Source: Zeus faber (lineage: Eukaryota; Chordata; Actinopteri; Zeiformes; Zeidae). From it: DNA of 64,000 nt. The notes below the pieces were generated by a model. It did no database searches. It was not told the DNA's origin and saw only the letters and a list, made by a program, of their open reading frames with translations. Location: assembly GCA_960531495.1 (NCBI GenBank), contig OY482860.1:7350008-7414007 (forward strand), written 5' to 3'. The translations under genes were made by a program, and so were the position numbers. Shown piece by piece: positions 42,441 through 53,395 of the stretch. The number at the start of each line of letters is the position of its first letter. Positions within the stretch are counted from its first letter, which is position 1.

Positions 42441-42589
42441 CTCAAGGGGCATCAGGCGGATGAGTGTAGCAAAGCACTGTGTGGCCATGAAGCGGATGCT
42501 GTCGTTGGGGTCACTCATACGGCCCAACACCGGTACCACCAGGAGCACAATGTACGGCACAATGTCCACGTCAAGCTGCTCCATAATGC
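42441..42589 (-). CDS. btaf1: btaf1 window exon 23
   Basis: 149 nt; acceptor TCTTGTCAG, donor GTAGCG. It encodes (C)IMEQLDVDIVPYIVLLVV, PVLGRMSDPNDSIRFMATQ and CFATLIRLMPLE, one of the last HEAT repeats before the ATPase. Confidence 0.95.
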
Positions 42590-42788
42590 CTGACAAGATG
42601 GTAGTTCAGGATAGTACCATACAGGAACCACGCTAATCAAACTGTGGAAAACAGTAGAAGCCCTTTGCTTTTGTACATGATATAAGCAGTCTTCCCCCAA
42701 AATCCAATTTAAAATAGTTTCTCTAACAAAACATGACTCCCACCCCCCACCACCACCACTGTGGACACACAGCATGTGTGAGGGATAC

Positions 42789-42990
42789 AGGCCATGGCCT
42801 CGATGGAGCCCTCCTGCTTGGTGCAGTCGTCGATGGCCGCCAACCAGGGGAGCACACGCACCAGGAACTGTTTCATGGTCTCCAGCGTGGCGATCTTACC
42901 AAGCACGCCCACGCAGCGTGCCGCCATGTGGCGCACCGCCGTGTACGGGTGCTGTAGGCAGGTGAACAGGTGGGGCAAGTGCTCCAGGAG
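42789..42990 (-). CDS. btaf1: btaf1 window exon 22
   Basis: 202 nt; acceptor CTATACCAG, donor GTATCC. It encodes LLEHLPHLFTCLQHPYTAVR, HMAARCVGVLGKIATLETM, KQFLVRVLPWLAAIDDCTK and QEGSIEAMA(C). HEAT-repeat helices. Confidence 0.95.
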
Positions 42991-43116
42991 CTGGTATAGA
43001 GAGAAGGACACGTTGCATAAGAACAACAAGGGAAAACAATCTAGACCTAGAAACAAACTATTTTAGCAGGCCCGGCCCTCAGGAACACCAGTGTGTGCTC
43101 CAGTAGTCAGTCTTAC

Positions 43117-43226
43117 CAAAGGTTTGAGCTCTGCAGCCATGGCCCCGGCTGTGACTTCCAGTATTTGGAGGGAGTTTATGAGCTCTTGGGCGGCTGCGTC
43201 TCCCCTCGCCAGCTGGCACTGTACGT
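43117..43226 (-). CDS. btaf1: btaf1 window exon 21
   Basis: 110 nt; acceptor TTAATTCTAG, donor GTAAGA. It encodes (D)VQCQLARGDAAAQELINSL then QILEVTAGAMAAELKPL. It is shorter and less conserved than the human segment at this place, but keeps AQELINSLQ. Confidence 0.9.
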
Positions 43227-43511
43227 CTAGAATTAACAGGGGAGAGGTACAGTTTCTATGGAAATAATGAGTATAGATTATAATTGAAACAAGCCTTCAA
43301 CAGGAAAAGGACTAGACAACAACGGCTGCCCCCAGCAACAAGATATGGGCCATTATCAACCATCTGGTGGGGTCTGATTACTTTGTTGTCAGCCTGCTGG
43401 GACACCATGGAAGCTCGTCAAGGACCCCTGGGGTCCCTGGGCCCCAAGGTGAGAAAACCAGCTTTAGACTATATGTTTTCGGAACGAGGCGCAAAAAACA
43501 AAACTGAATAC

Positions 43512-43668
43512 CGATGACTTGCTCATCTTCCACTGCCGTCCTGAGCGGCCCCATCATGTTCTCCCACAGGTAGGGCAGAGACTTTGTGAGCTCTGGACCA
43601 AAGTGTCGGGCGATGGTTGTAAGGGAGAACTCTGCGCCCCGTCGCTGAACAAGACATGGCTTTTTATT
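43512..43668 (-). CDS. btaf1: btaf1 window exon 20
   Basis: 157 nt; acceptor TTTCTTTCAG, donor GTATTC. It encodes NKKPCLVQRRGAEFSLTTI, ARHFGPELTKSLPYLWEN and MMGPLRTAVEDEQVI(D). Confidence 0.94.
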
Positions 43669-43760
43669 CTGAAAGAAATTAACATAATACAATAAATGCT
43701 TTTTTTCCTGTCAAATAAGACATTTCTTAAAAATACGTGTACCCCGCCAAGTCTTCAAAC

Positions 43761-43930
43761 CTCATCGTTGTCCGCATTGGTGCTTCCCGGTGGAAGGTCT
43801 TGGCTAGAGGTCTTGGAAGCTTTGGGTGCAGGGCCTCGCTTGCTGGTGATGGCGAACGCTGCCCTCTGGTGACGGTACAAGGTGATGATGCCTCTGGTTT
43901 TGTTGACATTGTGCTGCATGCAGTCCTTCT
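43761..43930 (-). CDS. btaf1: btaf1 window exon 19
   Basis: 170 nt; acceptor CCGGCTCAG, donor GTTTGA (weak). It encodes (E)KDCMQHNVNKTRGIITLYR, HQRAAFAITSKRGPAPKAS and KTSSQDLPPGSTNADNDE. HRGIITLYRHQ-type text is highly conserved in BTAF1. Confidence 0.93.
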
Positions 43931-44080
43931 CTGAGCCGGTGGCTGGTATTGGTTGCATCAGCATGACAGAATATGGAATCTTTGTTACAAGCAGGTTCCA
44001 AGGCAAATTAAATGCACAAACATAATACATCCACTCTCAAAGTGAACCGCGATATAAACGTCATCAATCTTCACCTTTAC

Positions 44081-44495
44081 CAATTTCCTGAGTGGGGGGC
44101 ACGGGGCAGGAAGAGGATGGGGTGACGGCGGGGTCCACGCACACAGAGGCGCAGAGGTTTTTGATGATCTTGGGGTTGGGACACGGTGAGCGGCCAGCGC
44201 ACTGCTGAAGCAGCTTCGCCAGGAAGGAGGCGGCGTAGCCCTGCACCAACGTGTTCTCCTCCCGCCTCACGGCCTCCATCAGCGGTCTCACTAGCGGGTT
44301 CAGCTTGTCGGGCAGTGCCCGGAGGTTGACGACGGCACAGGCAGCGAACATGTGTACGCGCAGGTGGAGCTGCTGCCACTCGGCGGCAGTCTCCGTCACC
44401 GTGGACCGGGCCTGCTGCCGCTTGCCGTCCAGTGCCTGCCACTGCTTGGACTGGACTCCCAGACCAGCCGTGGACTCCATGAAGATGGTGGTTAC
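44081..44495 (-). CDS. btaf1: btaf1 window exon 18 (largest)
   Basis: 415 nt; acceptor ATTCCCTAG, donor GTAAAG. It encodes VTTIFMESTAGLGVQSKQW, QALDGKRQQARSTVTETAAE, WQQLHLRVHMFAACAVVNLR, LPDKLNPLVRPLMEAVR, REENTLVQGYAASFLAKLLQ and ends in a CVDPAVTP...CPVPPTQEI stretch. HEAT repeats. Confidence 0.95.
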
Positions 44496-44998
44496 CTAGG
44501 GAATGATACATTTGTTAAAATTGAAGCAACCAAAAGCTGATGCAAACACCAAACACTGCCACTAGATGGCCGACAACTGCCCAAATCTTGTGCACAGGCT
44601 ACCGGCATCTTCAGGCCCTGGAGTGTTGAGTCATCCAAGCAATTTGAGCTGGCGCAGTCTAATCATAATTGTTGTCTAGTTGCAGTCTAATCGCAATGGA
44701 TTTGTTAATGTTCAAAGACGTGGTAAAGCAAATAAGCCGCAATCGAGTCAGGAATTGGAAAGAAACGTGAGGTAAAGGTTTAAAAGTAAAGAAGATTCAC
44801 CTGAATGACTATATTGGTCAAATATTAACCAGACAGACCATTTTATCTGAGGATAAAACTTCCAGATGTTGAAAGGTGTACTGGGGTTGAGAGTTCACTA
44901 TTAGCATAGTGCATCATTATAGTTCATCATGACACCAGGGAACAAAGTTGACAACTCCATAGAAACGCCGGCTTACAGTGGCTACAGGGAGCCCAAAT

Positions 44999-45020
44999 GT
45001 GTGTGTGTGTGTGTGTGTGT
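44999..45020 (+). repeat. (TG)n microsatellite near a btaf1 donor
   Basis: TG/CG repeat; on the transcript it is (CA)n starting about 12 nt after the 5' splice site at 45045. Confidence 0.9.
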
Positions 45021-45045
45021 GCGTGCGTGCGTGCCCAGGACTCAC

Positions 45046-45249
45046 AAGCTCGTTCGCCTGGTCGATGGTGAAAACACTGCAGCTGAGACGCTCTTGCACG
45101 TCGATGTGAGCGTCGGCCATCATGGTGATGAGCTGCTTGCACTCGTTCTGCATGCGCGTGAAGGGGATGGCGATCTCATCGTAGTACAACTGCTCTGACA
45201 GGACGGCCAACAGGCGAGGCTGCACCAAGGTTGAGACCATATGACACTC
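45046..45249 (-). CDS. btaf1: btaf1 window exon 17
   Basis: 204 nt, phase 0/0; acceptor TTTTTCAG, donor GTGAGT. It encodes ECHMVSTLVQPRLLAVLSE, QLYYDEIAIPFTRMQNECK, QLITMMADAHIDVQERLS and CSVFTIDQANEL. YYDEIA.PFTRMQNECKQLI is strongly conserved. Confidence 0.96.
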
Positions 45250-45472
45250 CTGAAAAAGGAAAGATCATAAACATTCTCGTTATTCTAAAAATTCTATATT
45301 TACCTTTAGGTCACACACCAAGGTAAATGTCTGTTCAAATTGAGACCTCATAAATTCAAATTTAATATTATTTAAGGACTTTTAAGTCCCAGTATTTGTA
45401 AAACTGAATTTTACCCTTTTCAAAAAGGACATGCAGACACCCTGTCACAAAACACGCTAGGGGGAGTCGTAC

Positions 45473-45647
45473 CTTCTGCAGCGTGGCCCACTCGCAGAGC
45501 ACTAGGGCCACAGCGATGCGCTGCAGGGCCGACTTGGAGTCGAGGTGGAAGAGCAGCAGCTGGCCAAGAGACTCCGCTGGTCGGATCTCCTGGGAGGCGG
45601 CGTTAAGCTGAGGGTCGCAGATACACTGGCACAGAGCTCCCAGCAGC
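45473..45647 (-). CDS. btaf1: btaf1 window exon 16
   Basis: 175 nt; acceptor TTCTCTGCAG, donor GTACGA. It encodes (K)LLGALCQCICDPQLNAAS, QEIRPAESLGQLLLFHLD, SKSALQRIAVALVLCEW and ATLQK. Confidence 0.95.
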
Positions 45648-46012
45648 CTGCAGAGAACAGACTAATTTACTATAATGGCTCAATGTTTCCTATCTCAAGG
45701 GACCTCCTGGTTTTGGCTGTCAAAAGTGACAAATTGATTGCAAAAATTCAATTCAATTGAGTGATTAAGAATCAATATAAATATAACCCAATTTCAAAAA
45801 AAGTGATAAAGGGAAAATATTGTCATATTATATCCCAATATAGCTGTGGCTTAACACCCTCTGTAAACAAATCTCCCTTGTTTCAACATTTACAGTTTAT
45901 AAACAACTGAGACCACCAGACTTCAAAACATTGTTGATAATGGCCCAAATCTGGTTAACCAGGGGGAACAGTTACTGAAAAGCCCTGAAAATACATTTAA
46001 AAGGAGCCTTAC

Positions 46013-46155
46013 TTTGCTGCCATGAGGCGAGCGCGAACCACCACATAATCCCGAGTCATGTGGTCATCATTCACAGTCTCCGCACCCGCGATGTACTCCT
46101 GCACCGTCTCCTTCACCTGAATCACCCCTTGACGAGCCTTCGCACCGGTCTTGTC
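46013..46155 (-). CDS. btaf1: btaf1 window exon 15
   Basis: 143 nt; acceptor CTGGCACAG, donor GTAAGG. It encodes DKTGAKARQGVIQVKETVQ, EYIAGAETVNDDHMTRDY and VVVRARLMAA(K). Confidence 0.94.
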
Positions 46156-46649
46156 CTGTGCCAGTTGATGACATTTACAAACCAGAAAGTAGGAACACTT
46201 ACCGACCAAGAAGAAAAGACTCTTCAACTGGTTACTCTCTGGCCGAATGTGGCTTTCGTATAAATCTAGACACATGTGTAGCTTACCAATGAACTCTAAA
46301 AATTAATGTGAGAAATGCACAATTCTACAGAAACCTTATTACCATGCTGAAGGAGTATGTACAGTATACAAGCATATAAAAGTTGAGAGAATAACATGAA
46401 AATATTGCTTGTTTAAATTTTATTTTAAGCTTTAAGATTTCTGCAAACTGATTAAGATATTTTGAAGAATTGGGATTGCATTTTCTTTTTTTATTTTATA
46501 AAGCAGTTCCAACACAATTGTCTGCTTAATCTGTCAGGCCCCTTATCTGGCATCTGAAAATCTTGCCCCCAACAGAATATCTTTGCGAGGCCCGCTTTAA
46601 TACATAAATATAACTACCGAACCTTTAACAAAGACACATTCAGAAGTAC

Positions 46650-46799
46650 CTTGGAGCGGGCCTTGACCTCCAGCAGCATGTTGAGGTCGATGGGAATGTG
46701 GGAGGCCTGCATCATCAGACAGAGCCAGGCCCCCATCCAGGGGCAGCTGGCTGCCACCACATACTGCTGAGGCGCCTGCCGCAGCAGCTCCGTCCACAC
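46650..46799 (-). CDS. btaf1: btaf1 window exon 14
   Basis: 150 nt, phase 0/0; acceptor GGGCTGTAG, donor GTACTT. It encodes VWTELLRQAPQQYVVAASC, PWMGAWLCLMMQASHIPID and LNMLLEVKARSK. CPWMGAWLCLMMQ is diagnostic for BTAF1. Confidence 0.96.
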
Positions 46800-47127
46800 C
46801 TACAGCCCAGAAAACAGCCATCAACAACGATACAAAACATAAAAAACCAACCAACCACATGTAGACAAATTAAAAAAAAAAAAAAAAGGCCCCACAGAAT
46901 TACAAGTACACAGAGGCGGTAGAGCGGAACAGTAATCCCTGTGTTTAGCATTATTTTAAATAATGAAGTTCCTGAACTCGGCTTGTGACAACTCATAAGG
47001 GTCCCATTCTGAGAACAAGACTAGGTGTCGTCAATTTACATAACAAGCTGCTGCGGGGAAGAACGAGTTTTATGCAAAGGAAGACATTTTCCTGGGTGGA
47101 AGGGTGTGTATGTGAGCTCTACCAAAC

Positions 47128-47232
47128 CTTTTGGATGAGGTCCAGGATTTCCTGGTTGCTCTCAAGGATGCAGGACTGGAAGATGTGTCGAAGCATATCT
47201 TGGAGGATGGGATTCAACCACAGTGCACAGTC
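47128..47232 (-). CDS. btaf1: btaf1 window exon 13
   Basis: 105 nt, phase 0/0; acceptor TCCCGCAG, donor GTTTGG (weak). It encodes DCALWLNPILQDMLRHIFQ then SCILESNQEILDLIQK. Confidence 0.93.
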
Positions 47233-47312
47233 CTGCGGGAAAATAATAACAATTTACTAACTTGTACTCTATATTTACAAAATGATATGAACAAAACCAC
47301 AGTTTGTTTAAA

Positions 47313-47800
47313 ATACACCAATAAGCCACACCATTGAACATCACACTGCCTCCGCCGGCTTGCCTTCTCTCCATAGTGCATCCTGGTGCCATTTCTTCCC
47401 CAGCTAAACGACGCAAACCCACCCGGCAATCCACATGATGTAGAAGAAAATGTGATTCATCAGACCAGGCCACCTTTTTACATTGCTCCATGGCGCTTTT
47501 GGTAGTGGACAGGGGTCAGCATGGGCACTCCATGACCGGTCTGCGGCTACGCAGCCCAATACACAGCAAGCTGTGATGCACTGTCTGTTCTGACACCTTT
47601 CTATCATAGCAGCATTTACTTTTTCAGAAATTTGTGCTACAGTAGCTCTTCTGTGGGATCGGACCAGACAGCTAGACTTTGTTCCCCACGTGCATCAATG
47701 AGGCTTGGGCGCCCATGACCCTGTTACCGGTTCACCGTTGTCCTTCCTTGGACCACTTTTGGTAGGTACTAACCACTGCATACCCAGAACACCGCACAAA
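47313..47800 (-). mobile_element. Tc1-like transposon remnant
   Basis: The low end has ATACACCAATAAGCCACACC, a decayed terminal repeat. On the - strand, transposase text reads MEQCKKVAWSDESHFLLHHV then RRLAGEEMAPGCTMERRQAG (47491-47345): the first catalytic Asp region (WSDES). Further 5' pieces follow to about 47800 with broken frames. Same family as 15484 and 31115. Confidence 0.82.
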
Positions 47801-48559
47801 GCGAGTAGCTGGTTAATTAAACAGGAAAAAATTGCGCATCAAAAGCTGTAATGATGCTGAATGTGTCAGAACCAGTAAGGGGACTGAACATTGTGTTCAT
47901 TGCTCAGTAACACCAACACAATAACTTATAACCAACATTAAAAATATAAACTTAATTTACAAGCATTGAGCAGCATGAAGCAAATCCGCCTCTTAATTAC
48001 CAGCAAACACTGCTCAAAAGCTGTTATTTTTCCTGAATGTGACCAAACGACCAGCAAGGAAACTGAACATTTATTTTTGTTCAAATGTATTTCCAAGTTT
48101 CCATCTAATTATTAATAACCACAGCTGTGTAAACGTGTGTAAATATCTGTCCCTGACTGATTCTGTGTCCGTTGTTTCAAACTTAAAGCCATCTAACGTT
48201 TCATACAAGGGTGCAGACATTTTGGAGGAGCAGTGTGTAAGATTTAGTGGCTTCTAGCAGTGAGGTTGCAGATTGCAACCAACTGAATACCCCTCCCCTC
48301 ACCCTCCACTTCCAAGCGCGTAGGAGGACCTAAGGTGGACGCAAAAACTTGCGAAAAGGCCCTCTCTAGTGCCAGTGTCTAGTTAGTCCGTTCTGGGCTA
48401 CCGTCAAAACATGGCAGTGCAACATGCCGGGCTCTGTGGAAGAGGACCCGCTCCCTATGTAGATATGAACTCCTCATTCTAAGGTAACGAAAACAAGATT
48501 CTTATTTTCATGGGATTTTACACTATTAAAACATACTTATGAATATTATATTCCATTTC

Positions 48560-50205
48560 TGCCAAGTCTGTTCCGCTAGATTAGAGCTTGGCATCTTACG
48601 GCCCGTGGGCCAAATCCGGCCCTTTGGGCATCCCTGTCCGGCCCGCGTGAGGTCAATCATAAATTACAACATAAATGAAAAAGTATTTATGCTGTGCACG
48701 CGTGTGCCGCTTCCCCCCCACCCCCCCACCCACGCGCATGCGTGGGTGAACAGCTACAAGTGATGCTGGCCAGCCAGCCTTAAAAATGTCAGCTCACGCC
48801 AAAAAAAGAAAAGTTGATACCGAATGTCGCGTTTTCAACAAGACATGGACTGCTAAATATTTATTTACAGAAGTCAAAGGTAAAGCCATGTGCTTAGTTT
48901 GTGGTACACAGGTCGCTGTGTCCGAGGATTATATTTTGAATCGCCACTACGTGAACAAACACGAGGAGAAATACAAGAACTTGTCTGATCAAGAGCGCGC
49001 AAGGGAGTCGGATGCTTTGCTGGCTAAGCTGCAAAACTCGTTTTTACTAAACTTTGCACATCCAGAGATGCAGCTGTCAAGACAAGTTTTGTCATATCCC
49101 ACAAAATCGCTAGAAAAGGTACGTTTTCTGACAGAGTTTATTAAGGAGTGTTTGTTGGACTCTGCAGCACTAATATGCCGGCGAAAAAGGGAGCGTTTGA
49201 GAACATGCCCCTGACGCACTGTCACGAGGAGGGTTGAGGACATCGCAGGAAACCCCGGTGCTTCAGCTGAAGAACAGAGCGGTCAACTTGTCTATTTTTC
49301 CCTGGCTTTGGATGAGAGCTGCGATGTACATGACACTGCCCAGCTACTCATCTTCTTACCTGGGATAACTACAGTCTTTAAAATCACGGAGGAGCTGGCA
49401 GCCATGCAGTCAATGAAAGGGACAACAACTGGGAGCGATTTGTTCACGGAGGTAAATGCACGTTTGTACAAGTCGGGACTGAAATAGGGCAAGCTGGCAG
49501 GTGTGACAACGGATGGTTGTTCAAATCTGACAGGGAAAAATGTTGGACTTTTGAAGAGGATGCAGAATAAAGTGACAGAAATTAACCCTGAGCAGATATT
49601 GACATTTTTGCATTGTATTATACATCAAGAAGTGTTGTGTAAGTCAGTGTCAAAAATGAACCATGCTGTTGATGTTGTAACTAAAATTGTTAACTTCATC
49701 AGGGCAAGAGCATGGAATCACAGAATCACGCACTTTTGGAGGAAAATAAGACTGGACATGGTGACATAAGCTACCACACAGCTGTCAGGTGGCTCAGCCT
49801 GGGCAAAGTGCTGAAAAGTGTCTGGGACCTGAGAGAAGAGATTCACGAGTTCTGTGTAAAGAAAGGAAATGCCATCCCACAGCTTTCAGCTTTTTAGCTG
49901 AATGAACTAAATGTCAAACTTCAATGCAAGGGCCTTTTTGTGCATGAAGTGTACAGTGAAGGCTTTCATGAGAAAGTTGCAGCTTCTCTCAAGCCAAATG
50001 GAGGACAACATTCTCACCCACTTGCCAACACTGAAGGAAGCCACACCATCAGCTGATCACCTCCACAGGTACTCATTTTTCACTAGGCGCAGCTCCCAAA
50101 TGGAGTTTTGTTTTTTTCCCGACCAGCCCACCAATGAAAAACTTGGTTGACTAAGACCCTTCTTGTTGACTAACATTCGGTCGACTATTTGGGGGCAGCC
50201 CTAGT
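48560..50205 (+). mobile_element. hAT-like element relic carrying a transposase pseudogene
   Basis: The 5' flank has a GGCCCGTGGGCCAAATCC word typical of hAT-like repeats. The right part near 50205 (TTTGGGGGCAGCCCTA) is the inverse of the TAGGGCTGCCCCC end seen at 55213, so a second small element may be fused there. The outer limits are uncertain. Confidence 0.55.
48786..50150 (+). pseudogene. hAT (Charlie/GTF2IRD2-like) BED-finger transposase pseudogene
   Basis: The first frame (48786-49214) begins MSAHAKKRKVDTECRVFNK and has a BED-type finger (MCLVCG ... NRHYVNKH, about residues 35-60). Similarity then continues in other frames: LALDESCDVHDTAQLLIF and ITEELAAMQSMKGTTTGS (about 49295-49440), AGVTTDGCSNLTGKNVGLL (49497-49553), LHCIIHQEVLCKSV, HTAVRWLSLGKVLKSVWDLR (to 49840). 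In-frame stops at 49212 and about 49483, frameshifts near 49200 and 49710, and a lost C terminus show decay. It lies antisense inside a btaf1 intron. Confidence 0.85.
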
Positions 50206-50460
50206 GACAATCGTGACACTTAAGTTTGCCATTAATTGTCCCACAAATAATTGAGATTAATGATTTGTCTTTTGTTAATTTTATGCAACAATCATAGAAG
50301 GCTGTAAAATTAAGCTATAACATGCCTATAATAGTAATAATAGAAATCCATCTCATTAATAGCCATTTATTGGCATTGAACATAAATTTGAAAATACATT
50401 GAAAATACACAACATAAAGATTCCCTCAAATGCACCAAATTCACATTTTTGCTCAAATAC

Positions 50461-50581
50461 CTGGTCGGTTTTGGAGAGCAGGGTGAAAAGAGTTTCTAAC
50501 GCCGCCCGCCTGACTGACGATATGGTGTGTCTCAGAAAGGGCCAAACCCGAGGGACGAGGACCGTTAGCGATTGCTGTATG
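50461..50581 (-). CDS. btaf1: btaf1 window exon 12
   Basis: 121 nt; acceptor TTCTCGTAG, donor GTATTT. It encodes (S)IQQSLTVLVPRVWPFLRH, TISSVRRAALETLFTLLS and KTDQ. HEAT repeats. Confidence 0.95.
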
Positions 50582-50734
50582 CTACGAGAAAAAGAAAACG
50601 TTACGTCAGATCACAGCAGGAAAAAAAATAAAAATAAAAAATTGCGAACAACGTACAAAACAGATCATGCATATGTGAATAGGGAAATCAAGTCTAACAA
50701 TTGAAGGTTTTGTATTTTGCCTCCCGAAACTGAC

Positions 50735-50859
50735 CTGGACTGTCGAACCTGGGGGTAGGTGAGCAGTGAAGACAGGAGGGTCATGATGCTGTTGGTGGAG
50801 GCAGTGAGGTCATCCAAATCCAGGAGAGAGTCCCACAGCGTGTTCACGATGAAGGGAAC
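50735..50859 (-). CDS. btaf1: btaf1 window exon 11
   Basis: 125 nt; acceptor GCATTTCAG, donor GTCAGT. It encodes VPFIVNTLWDSLLDLDDL, TASTNSIMTLLSSLLTYPQV and RQS(S). LDDLTASTNSIM is near-invariant in the family. Confidence 0.96.
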
Positions 50860-51014
50860 CTGAAATGCGTGCATCCATAAGATTGTCTGTGTTTATAGAT
50901 TACATTACAAGTACCAGAATTCTATTCCAGTCGGGATTTGCCAACAATCTTACAGATCACCACTGTACAAAAGTTTAAAAAATAAATAAAAAAATAAAAA
51001 CATGCATTGCTGAC

Positions 51015-51155
51015 CTCATTGGGTAGAAGCTGCACCAAGCCCTCCACCACAGGAATGAGGGCGGCGGCTGCCACTGCCCTGACGTCATCGTCTAGGTCCT
51101 GCAGGCCTTCTGTGATAGTGGAGAGCACCCGAGGGAGCAGAGCAGAGATCAGGTC
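51015..51155 (-). CDS. btaf1: btaf1 window exon 10
   Basis: 141 nt, phase 0/0; acceptor CTGTCCCAG, donor GTCAGC. It encodes DLISALLPRVLSTITEGLQD, LDDDVRAVAAAALIPVVEG and LVQLLPNE. Confidence 0.96.
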
Positions 51156-51477
51156 CTGGGACAGAAAGGAGAAACTTAATGACATGCTCTAGGAACCCAA
51201 CACCCGTCCTTCAGGGAGGGAGGAGTTTAGTGTCATTGGCGGCGTGGTTTCATAATCAGTAACCGATTGATCAAAATCGATTTACTGATTTACAAATGTA
51301 AGAAATATTTAATTAATTCAAGGTTCAGAAGACATGGAATTGAATCACTTTCACCAGAAAGTGGCAATTATGCAAATTTGACCAATCTCTGCAACATTTT
51401 TGAGAGCTTGCAATTTTGAGTCCCAACGGTCTTTCAACTCTTGGGCAACACTGAATACACGTGTTCAAAGGTGGTAC

Positions 51478-51654
51478 CTGTCTGACAGCCAGGGCGTATT
51501 TGATCCCCAGTAGGCCTCCGTGACGGACCTCCCACTGGTCCTCAGTCAGCAGCTTCAGCAAGATCTCCACCGTCATGGAAACTCCACTTTCAGTCATGTG
51601 GCGAAGGGCCACCCCCAGCGTCTGGGCACAAGTCTCCCTCACAGGGGCCACCAC
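51478..51654 (-). CDS. btaf1: btaf1 window exon 9
   Basis: 177 nt, phase 0/0; acceptor GGCTACCACAG, donor GTACCA. It encodes [59 protein letters not shown]. Confidence 0.96.
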
Positions 51655-52028
51655 CTGTGGTAGCCGGAGATGTCAATAAGGAGAGATAAATACATTCTAC
51701 AGTTTACTTCTCAGAGATAGATATATGTATATTTAGAAAATAAAAAGCTATCCAACTCAGCAGTCAAACCGATTATACATCAATTCAACATAGTCAAAGC
51801 TCACAAAGATCACAGCTTTTATTTTATTCCGGCAGATATGTTCATGCCATGCCATAATGGATGACTTGCGGTCTAAGTGCGGTTGACCCTGTTCTGAAAC
51901 TTACGCATCAGGGGAGAGAGGGGGGAGAGGCTCTCCCCCTCTCCGCTCAAATCTGTTGAGTAACCACTGGTGATCGGGTCTCACTTCCCCTCTACAGTCC
52001 CATACAGAGACTTTGAAGGGTAGGTGGG

Positions 52029-52064
<36 letters not shown>

Positions 52065-53203
52065 CATGGACCCCCAGTTACAGTTCTAGGACATTTTGCT
52101 GCTCTGGGCAAATGGAGCAGCACAGTGGAGCTGTGCGCCAAGGTTCGAGGTTCATAAGGAGTTCCTTTAATGAGTAAATCTTGCCCAGACAATCCACTAC
52201 CTCAATGCCAATTAAAAAAAAAAAAAAAGGCACCTGATAAAAAGGACATATGGGGCAGGTCAAAACCGTGCGTAATGGGGACACTTTCTCCCCAATCACC
52301 CCCTCTCCGCGTGTAATGCCCAGAAAAGAATAAAGAGTCTATGGGTCGTTCCTCCGTGCACAGCAACCAGGACGCACAGGGAGCCGTGTTTTGGTCGATT
52401 CACACATAAAAATATATTTATGATTCCCGTAGATTAAAAGCTGTCAAGTGGATTCAGGTTTCTGACTCGATTGACTTGATTCAACTCGTTGACTTTCAGG
52501 GAGCAGCCCGAGTGTTTAGCTTTTATTTGGAGGAATGGTGACGGGGCACAGAGGAATGGGGCACGCATAGTGATGGTTATCGTTATGTTTTTTTAATGGA
52601 ATTACTACTCTTACTGATAATTCTTATTGATCCGATATTTTAACAGTAGTCTTATCGGTTCATCTTTTAAGAGAAAAACGAAACAAATTAAGAGCATAAT
52701 TAAGACCGCTTTATTTTTTTGCATCACTCATGGAGAGGGGCCGATCGGGCTGCAATCTGCGCCCTTGTCTCCTCCTGCGTGTGTGAGAGGTAGCTGGCCC
52801 CACCCCCGTAGCACAAATCTCCGGTGATGAGTGGGAGAGAGGAGAGATGTCTCTTCTGAAAATAGCGAAAATGCTTCATAGACGATATCTTAATCTTACT
52901 GCAAGTTACAAACTGGTTGTATAGCCAGTTGTATAGAACGCAAATTTCCTTAATTTCTCCAATACCGTTTACAGTGCCGGTAATCGTACCAGTCGGAGCT
53001 TATCGATACTATGGTCTTTAATAACTTATTCCCAGGGCCCGCTAAATACCAGGTCAGTCAGTACCTAACCCGTGCCCCATTCCTCCATGCCCGCCCCAGC
53101 CACCGAATAGTCACATTGAACAGCCGAATCAGATTAGACTGACAAAATAGACTGGTATAGCCCTACTTGCCTGTATCGGCCACCGAGGCACATTCAGACC
53201 CAC
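51655..53203 (-). other. btaf1: btaf1 intron with small-element fragments
   Basis: 1.55 kb. Includes a 30-nt A run (52031-52060), a second A run (52213-52227), and sequence at about 52230-53165 related to the elements at 55213 and 57536 (GTGCGTAATGGGGACACTTT; CACATTGAACAGCCGAATC; end TATAGCCCTACT). Confidence 0.55.
52230..53165. mobile_element. fragmented non-autonomous element(s), hAT-like
   Basis: Shares the words CCCCATTACGCAC (here reverse complemented, near 52275), CACATTGAACAGCCGAATC (53114) and a terminal AGTAGGGCTATACC (complement of 53150-53167) with the 55213-55830 element. Internal order differs, so it is rearranged or composite. Confidence 0.5.
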
Positions 53204-53299
53204 CTCATCAGACACAAAGTCTCCAAAGCGATCCAGGGCGAAGACACACAGCAATCTGATGACCAGGTCCTCCAGCCACTCCTGGTGCTGCCGCAACAT
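53204..53299 (-). CDS. btaf1: btaf1 window exon 8
   Basis: 96 nt, phase 0/0; acceptor TGTGGCCAG, donor GTGGGT. It encodes MLRQHQEWLEDLVIRLLC then VFALDRFGDFVSDE. Confidence 0.96.
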
Positions 53300-53395
53300 C
53301 TGGCCACAGTCAGGTGGGTCAGTTGATTAATCTCTTTAAGATTTGGACAATGATTTTTTTTTTTTCCCCTTTTTTTAATTAATTAATGATGGAAC

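Larger units (their letters stand above)
47233..50460 (-). other. btaf1: btaf1 intron (3.2 kb) with two transposon relics
   Basis: Contains a Tc1-like remnant (47313-47800) and an antisense hAT transposase relic (about 48560-50205). The stretches 47801-48550 and 50206-50460 hold nothing recognisable. Confidence 0.65.

Noticed and set aside
49292..49492. - strand open frame inside the hAT relic
   Set aside because: Antisense shadow of the transposase pseudogene; the + strand text is the meaningful one.
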